Shown in pieces: positions 31,546-33,600 of a DNA stretch of 33,600 nucleotides. Position numbers and translations under genes: made by a program. Source of the DNA: JBAXHO01 sp037138855 (GTDB lineage Bacteria; Patescibacteriota; Dojkabacteria; B142; OLB20); assembly GCA_037138855.1 (NCBI GenBank), contig JBAXHO010000017.1, positions 1 through 33,600 of the forward strand. The letters are read 5' to 3'. The notes below the pieces were generated by a model. That model was not told the origin of the DNA. It saw nothing but the letters and a program-made list of their open reading frames with translations, and did no database searches. The first letter of the stretch is position 1; every line of letters begins with the position of its first letter.

Positions 31546-31839
31546 TCATTTCATAAGTTCTTTTAATGGAGTAGGTTTAAAATATCTATCCCCTTCTATT
31601 GGCAAACCTAAAGCACCTTTTACGCTTTGAAGTTCTGAAAGCCTAAAATACCCCAATTCTTTTTCAAACCCATCAACTAAACCAAAAAACAAATCCTCCC
31701 CGTCAAATTCTGTTGCGTACCAAGTCCAGTTTGAATCTGGTGTAAAAAACTTTACTACTGCAACTGCATCAAGCCCTTTTTCCTCTTGAGAGTAAAGAGC
31801 AGGTAAAACTTTTAAATTCTCTTTTGTAAGTAACATCAT
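31546..31839 (-). CDS. DUF2958 protein
   Basis: 97 residues: MLLTKENLKVLPALYSQEEK, VVKFFTPDSNWTWYATEFDG, EDLFFGLVDGFEKELGYFRL, SELQSVKGALGLPIEGDRYF. This matches the DUF2958 family closely (VKFFxPxxxWTWYxxEFDxxxxFFGLVxGxExELGYF). DUF2958 genes accompany ArdC-type genes on plasmids and integrative elements; molecular role unknown. Transcribed from the repeat A leader region (32056-32155) and ended by a good terminator. Start 31839 or the second ATG at 31836. Confidence 0.85.
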   Translation of the reverse strand: MMLLTKENLKVLPALYSQEEKGLDAVAVVKFFTPDSNWTWYATEFDGEDLFFGLVDGFEKELGYFRLSELQSVKGALGLPIEGDRYFKPTPLKELMK

Positions 31840-32055
31840 TGTTATAAAAATAAAAAATTAAATATATCTCACAGAAAAACTCACCTCATTTGCTTCTGCA
31901 CAATGGTTTTTAGTTACATCTTTCTGGCTATTCGGTTTTCAAAGAACCCTTAAAGTAAAAAAATTGCTCCTTTAAGTTAAAAGAAAATTCGCGTCCGATA
32001 CCGCAATGCAATGTAGGTAGCGGACAGTACGATTAAGCAAAATTTGACAAAAGGA

Positions 32056-32155
32056 AATTGGAATAAATCGCAGTAGCAAAAATCTCTATGATCAACGAGA
32101 GAAGCGAGGTGGCGAATAGCAAGATTTTGCGTTATGAGAATTTATGCCGAGAAAA
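32056..32155. repeat. Core repeat A, about 100 bp
   Basis: Matches 33310-33409 with about 8 differences per 100. Begins AATTGGAATAAATCG and ends TTATGCCGAGAAAA. Inside, GCAAAAATCT pairs with AGATTTTGC and ATAAAT with ATTTAT, both unchanged between copies, whereas most changes fall in the loop between them. Confidence 0.8.
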
Positions 32156-32311
32156 CTTTTGCATAACCTCAAAGGCGACAAATTTTTCAAATGGTAATGC
32201 GGAAAAATGCAGTCGTTTTGATAAATCGTGCTAGAATTTCGACACTTAAAGGAGAAATGGAAAAAATAATATTGAATAGCTTTCGGCTATACCTTTTAAA
32301 AAATTAAAAAA

Positions 32312-32327
32312 GTCATGACGTCATGAC
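32312..32327. repeat. TGACGTCA-centred palindrome, copy 2
   Basis: GTCATGACGTCATGAC, then CCTT on the plus strand. In the minus direction the stem is followed by TTTTTTAATTTTTT, the form of an intrinsic terminator; it stands 58 nt from the outer repeat of leader A. Confidence 0.7.
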
Positions 32328-32383
32328 CTTATAACATTTTCTTTTTGCAAAGCTTTTTCTTTTACGAAGTGAATCAAAAGAAA

Positions 32384-32408
32384 AAGCGGGGCTTTATGTT
32401 CCCCGCTT
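32384..32408 (-). terminator. Terminator of ardC, distal
   Basis: AAGCGGGG/CCCCGCTT, 9-nt loop, then TTTTTCTTTT on the minus strand. Strong intrinsic terminator. Confidence 0.85.
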
Positions 32409-32412
32409 CATC

Positions 32413-32437
32413 AAAAAGGGGAGTGTTAAACCTCCCC
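32413..32437 (-). terminator. Terminator of ardC, proximal, overlapping the stop
   Basis: GGGGAG/CTCCCC with the last codons (GAG GTT TAA) in the stem-loop, then TTTTTG on the minus strand. Works with the hairpin 4 nt on. Confidence 0.7.
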
Positions 32438-33220
32438 GATTGTTTTTGATATTATTTGTACTGCTTTCACCATTTTTGAAAATGATTCTTTAATATTTTC
32501 GTCTAATTTCCAAGATTTTAAATAGAACTCTGATTTTCTTTCTACTCCGTAAATATTACACAAAATTGCGGTTGTTGTTTCTGCTTGTTGTTCTGCTAAA
32601 CTTCGGCTTGTTTGGTCTTTATCGTCTGTGTGTCCTAGTTCTCCATGACATAATTCATGAATTAAAGTTCCGATATTTTCAGTTTCGTTAAGATTAGAAT
32701 TTAAAACGATTTCTTTTTGAGATATATAACCCCCGCATGATACCTCAAGGGCTTTTTTAGACACTATATAGCCTAGTTTTTGAGCTGTTTTTAATAATGT
32801 TTCAAGTTCAATATTTGCCTTTGTAGTCATGTTCTTTTTTACTTCCTCGCCTTCGGTTTGTGATATGTCAAAAACTGGCACACTTTTAAATGATGTTATA
32901 ACCTGTTTTTCTTCTTCCTTGTTTGTTTCTTTGTTAGTTACTTTTTTAGTAAAAACCATTGGTGCTAAAATCCAGATTGCACGACCACCTTTTTTTACAG
33001 TTCGGTTAAATTCATTTTTCCATTGATTAAAACCTGCAACTTGTGAAGCTCCTTGACTATGTAAAATTAACTGATTGCAATAACTGTAATTATGAAAATT
33101 CGCCATACTTTTAACAATAGATTTAAACTCACTTTCCGACATATCAGCAATACGCTTTAATATCTCATCTATCACTTTTTTACTCTCGGCTGTGATTTCC
33201 TTGTTGGTTGTTTTTTGCAT
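32426..33220 (-). CDS. ardC: ArdC-like protein: ssDNA-binding N-domain plus HExxH-type metallopeptidase
   Basis: 264 residues. The N-terminal ArdC-type domain has SYCNQLILHSQGASQVAGFN, QWKNEFNRTVKKGGRAIWIL, APMVFTKKVTN and SFKSVPVFDISQTEG. The C-terminal domain has GTLIHELCHGELGHTDD (about 185-201): HELCH plus a downstream Glu in AEQQAETTTAILCNIYG, a zinc-peptidase pattern. ArdC proteins protect incoming single-stranded plasmid DNA from host restriction on entry. It is preceded by leader repeat B and ended by two terminators. Strong evidence that this DNA moves by conjugation. Confidence 0.85.
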   Translation of the reverse strand: MQKTTNKEITAESKKVIDEILKRIADMSESEFKSIVKSMANFHNYSYCNQLILHSQGASQVAGFNQWKNEFNRTVKKGGRAIWILAPMVFTKKVTNKETNKEEEKQVITSFKSVPVFDISQTEGEEVKKNMTTKANIELETLLKTAQKLGYIVSKKALEVSCGGYISQKEIVLNSNLNETENIGTLIHELCHGELGHTDDKDQTSRSLAEQQAETTTAILCNIYGVERKSEFYLKSWKLDENIKESFSKMVKAVQIISKTIGEV

Positions 33221-33309
33221 TTCGCTTATAAATAAAAATTAAAATTTAAAGAACCTTCCGAAGAAGTTAATAGAACTTCTTTTGAGTACCGCAACGGAGT
33301 CATAGGTGG

Positions 33310-33409
33310 AATTGGAATAAATCGGAATAGCAAAAATCTCTATAAGCAACGAGTGAAGCGAGGAAGCGAATAGCAAGATTTTGCGTAATGAGAATTTATG
33401 CCGAGAAAA
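33310..33409. repeat. Core repeat B, about 100 bp
   Basis: Second copy of 32056-32155, same direction, about 92 percent identical by my hand alignment (about 8 differences). It lies in the ardC leader. Confidence 0.8.
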
Positions 33410-33518
33410 ACCTTGACGTAGTGAGGAACGGAATACAATCCCAAAACCTTCTTCGGAAGGATAAAATTTCCAAAGCGTTTACACCTTATAAAAAATAGGG
33501 TTGTTAAAAACAATAAAA

Positions 33519-33535
33519 GTCATGACGTCATTACC
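33519..33535. repeat. TGACGTCA-centred palindrome, copy 3
   Basis: GTCATGACGTCATTACC; one arm has a single change from the other two copies. On the minus strand it is followed by TTTTATTGTTTTT. Confidence 0.65.
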
Positions 33536-33600
33536 TTCGGATTGGAAACTTTACTACCTACAAAATTTAATAAGGATTTTTACCATATTTATTTCTTTCT

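Larger units (their letters stand above)
31840..32383. ncRNA. Structured leader region A (core repeat, flanking inverted repeats, palindrome)
   Basis: No gene seen. Elements from left: CTCCTTTAAGT (31968-31978), a hairpin GTCCG-TACC/GGTA-CGGAC (31993-32025), the core repeat A (32056-32155), ACTTAAAGGAG (32244-32254; complement of the first), and GTCATGACGTCATGAC (32312-32327) followed on the minus strand by TTTTTT. The core has about 92 percent identity to 33310-33409. Since the outer repeats pair but differ between copies, a folded RNA is likely. It leads into DUF2958 on the minus strand. Confidence 0.45.
33221..33600. ncRNA. Structured leader region B upstream of ardC
   Basis: No gene seen. 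CCTTCCGAAGAAG (33253-33265) and its complement CTTCTTCGGAAGG (33448-33460) enclose the core repeat B (33310-33409). Local hairpins AAGAAGTT/AACTTCTT (33260-33280) and CCTTC-TTCG-GAAGG (33447-33460, a UUCG-type loop) compete with the long pairing. GTCATGACGTCATTACC (33519-33535) stands 59 nt beyond the outer repeat; TTGTTT, 17 nt, TATAAG is a possible promoter between. Mirrors region A. Confidence 0.45.

Noticed and set aside
32257..32307. 16-codon plus-strand frame after AGGAG (leader-peptide-like)
   Set aside because: Good ribosome site but no promoter or downstream plus-strand gene; the AGGAG is part of the inverted repeat ACTTAAAGGAG.
33310..33409. Resemblance of GCGAGGAAGCGAA to cloning-vector origin sequence
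   Set aside because: The match is short and low in information; the repeat is duplicated in native context upstream of two genes, so contamination is not supported.
1..33600. Recoded TGA as in some CPR lineages
   Set aside because: TGA ends several genes, including ATGA overlaps at 7092, 7956 and 18058, so it is a normal stop here.

Overview
The window looks like an accessory element (conjugative plasmid or integrative element) from a very AT-rich bacterium with small, Lys/Asn/Ile-rich proteins. A Candidatus Patescibacteria (CPR) host is my best guess, from the split VirB4/TraC-like arrangement, the PrgI/VirB3-like protein, the DUF11 surface giant and a nucleoside-deoxyribosyltransferase-like/RHH fusion I associate with that group. 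This is inference, with no marker gene in the window. TGA is a genuine stop: several genes join through ATGA overlaps. I saw no tRNA, rRNA or CRISPR.

Positions 1-16.0 kb form a minus-strand block for a type IV secretion machine and cell surface. In transcription order it holds a membrane-anchored CAP-domain protein, a 1369-residue DUF11/SdrD-like surface protein, a 51-residue membrane protein, a VirB2-like pilin, a VirB6/TrbL-like channel protein, a PrgI/VirB3-like protein, a TraC-like VirB4 N-domain protein, a VirB4 ATPase with a coiled-coil extension, an Ig-like membrane protein, a small membrane protein, SSB, a sortase, an M23 peptidase and a membrane-anchored protein. Another gene begins at the left edge. 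No relaxase or VirD4 is in view.

Positions 16-22.7 kb are regulatory: small HTH genes, an XRE gene translationally coupled to the NDT-like/RHH fusion, a TrmB-like regulator convergent with a class I methyltransferase, and a tyrosine recombinase. Upstream of the recombinase are four copies of an 11-mer, two of which form an 11-6-11 dif-like site. A DUF2726 protein follows.

Positions 22.7-29.2 kb hold the most interesting cargo. A minus-strand operon encodes an RHH regulator, a cysteine-free ThiF/E1-like adenylating enzyme, a GNAT/LuxI-fold N-acyl-synthase-like protein and a 7TM histidine kinase, which together suggest a signal-synthesis and sensing cassette. Next to it, a complete 1027-bp IS with 8-bp target duplications has split a 50-codon gene that lies ahead of a zinc-ribbon membrane protein.

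Positions 29.2-33.6 kb carry establishment-type genes on the minus strand: a secreted Staphylococcus-type nuclease, a Fic protein with a consensus promoter, small proteins, DUF2958 and an ArdC-like protein. The DUF2958 and ardC genes share a duplicated upstream architecture: a palindrome, about 58 nt, then a conserved 100-bp core enclosed by inverted repeats. This looks like a structured regulatory leader or ncRNA.
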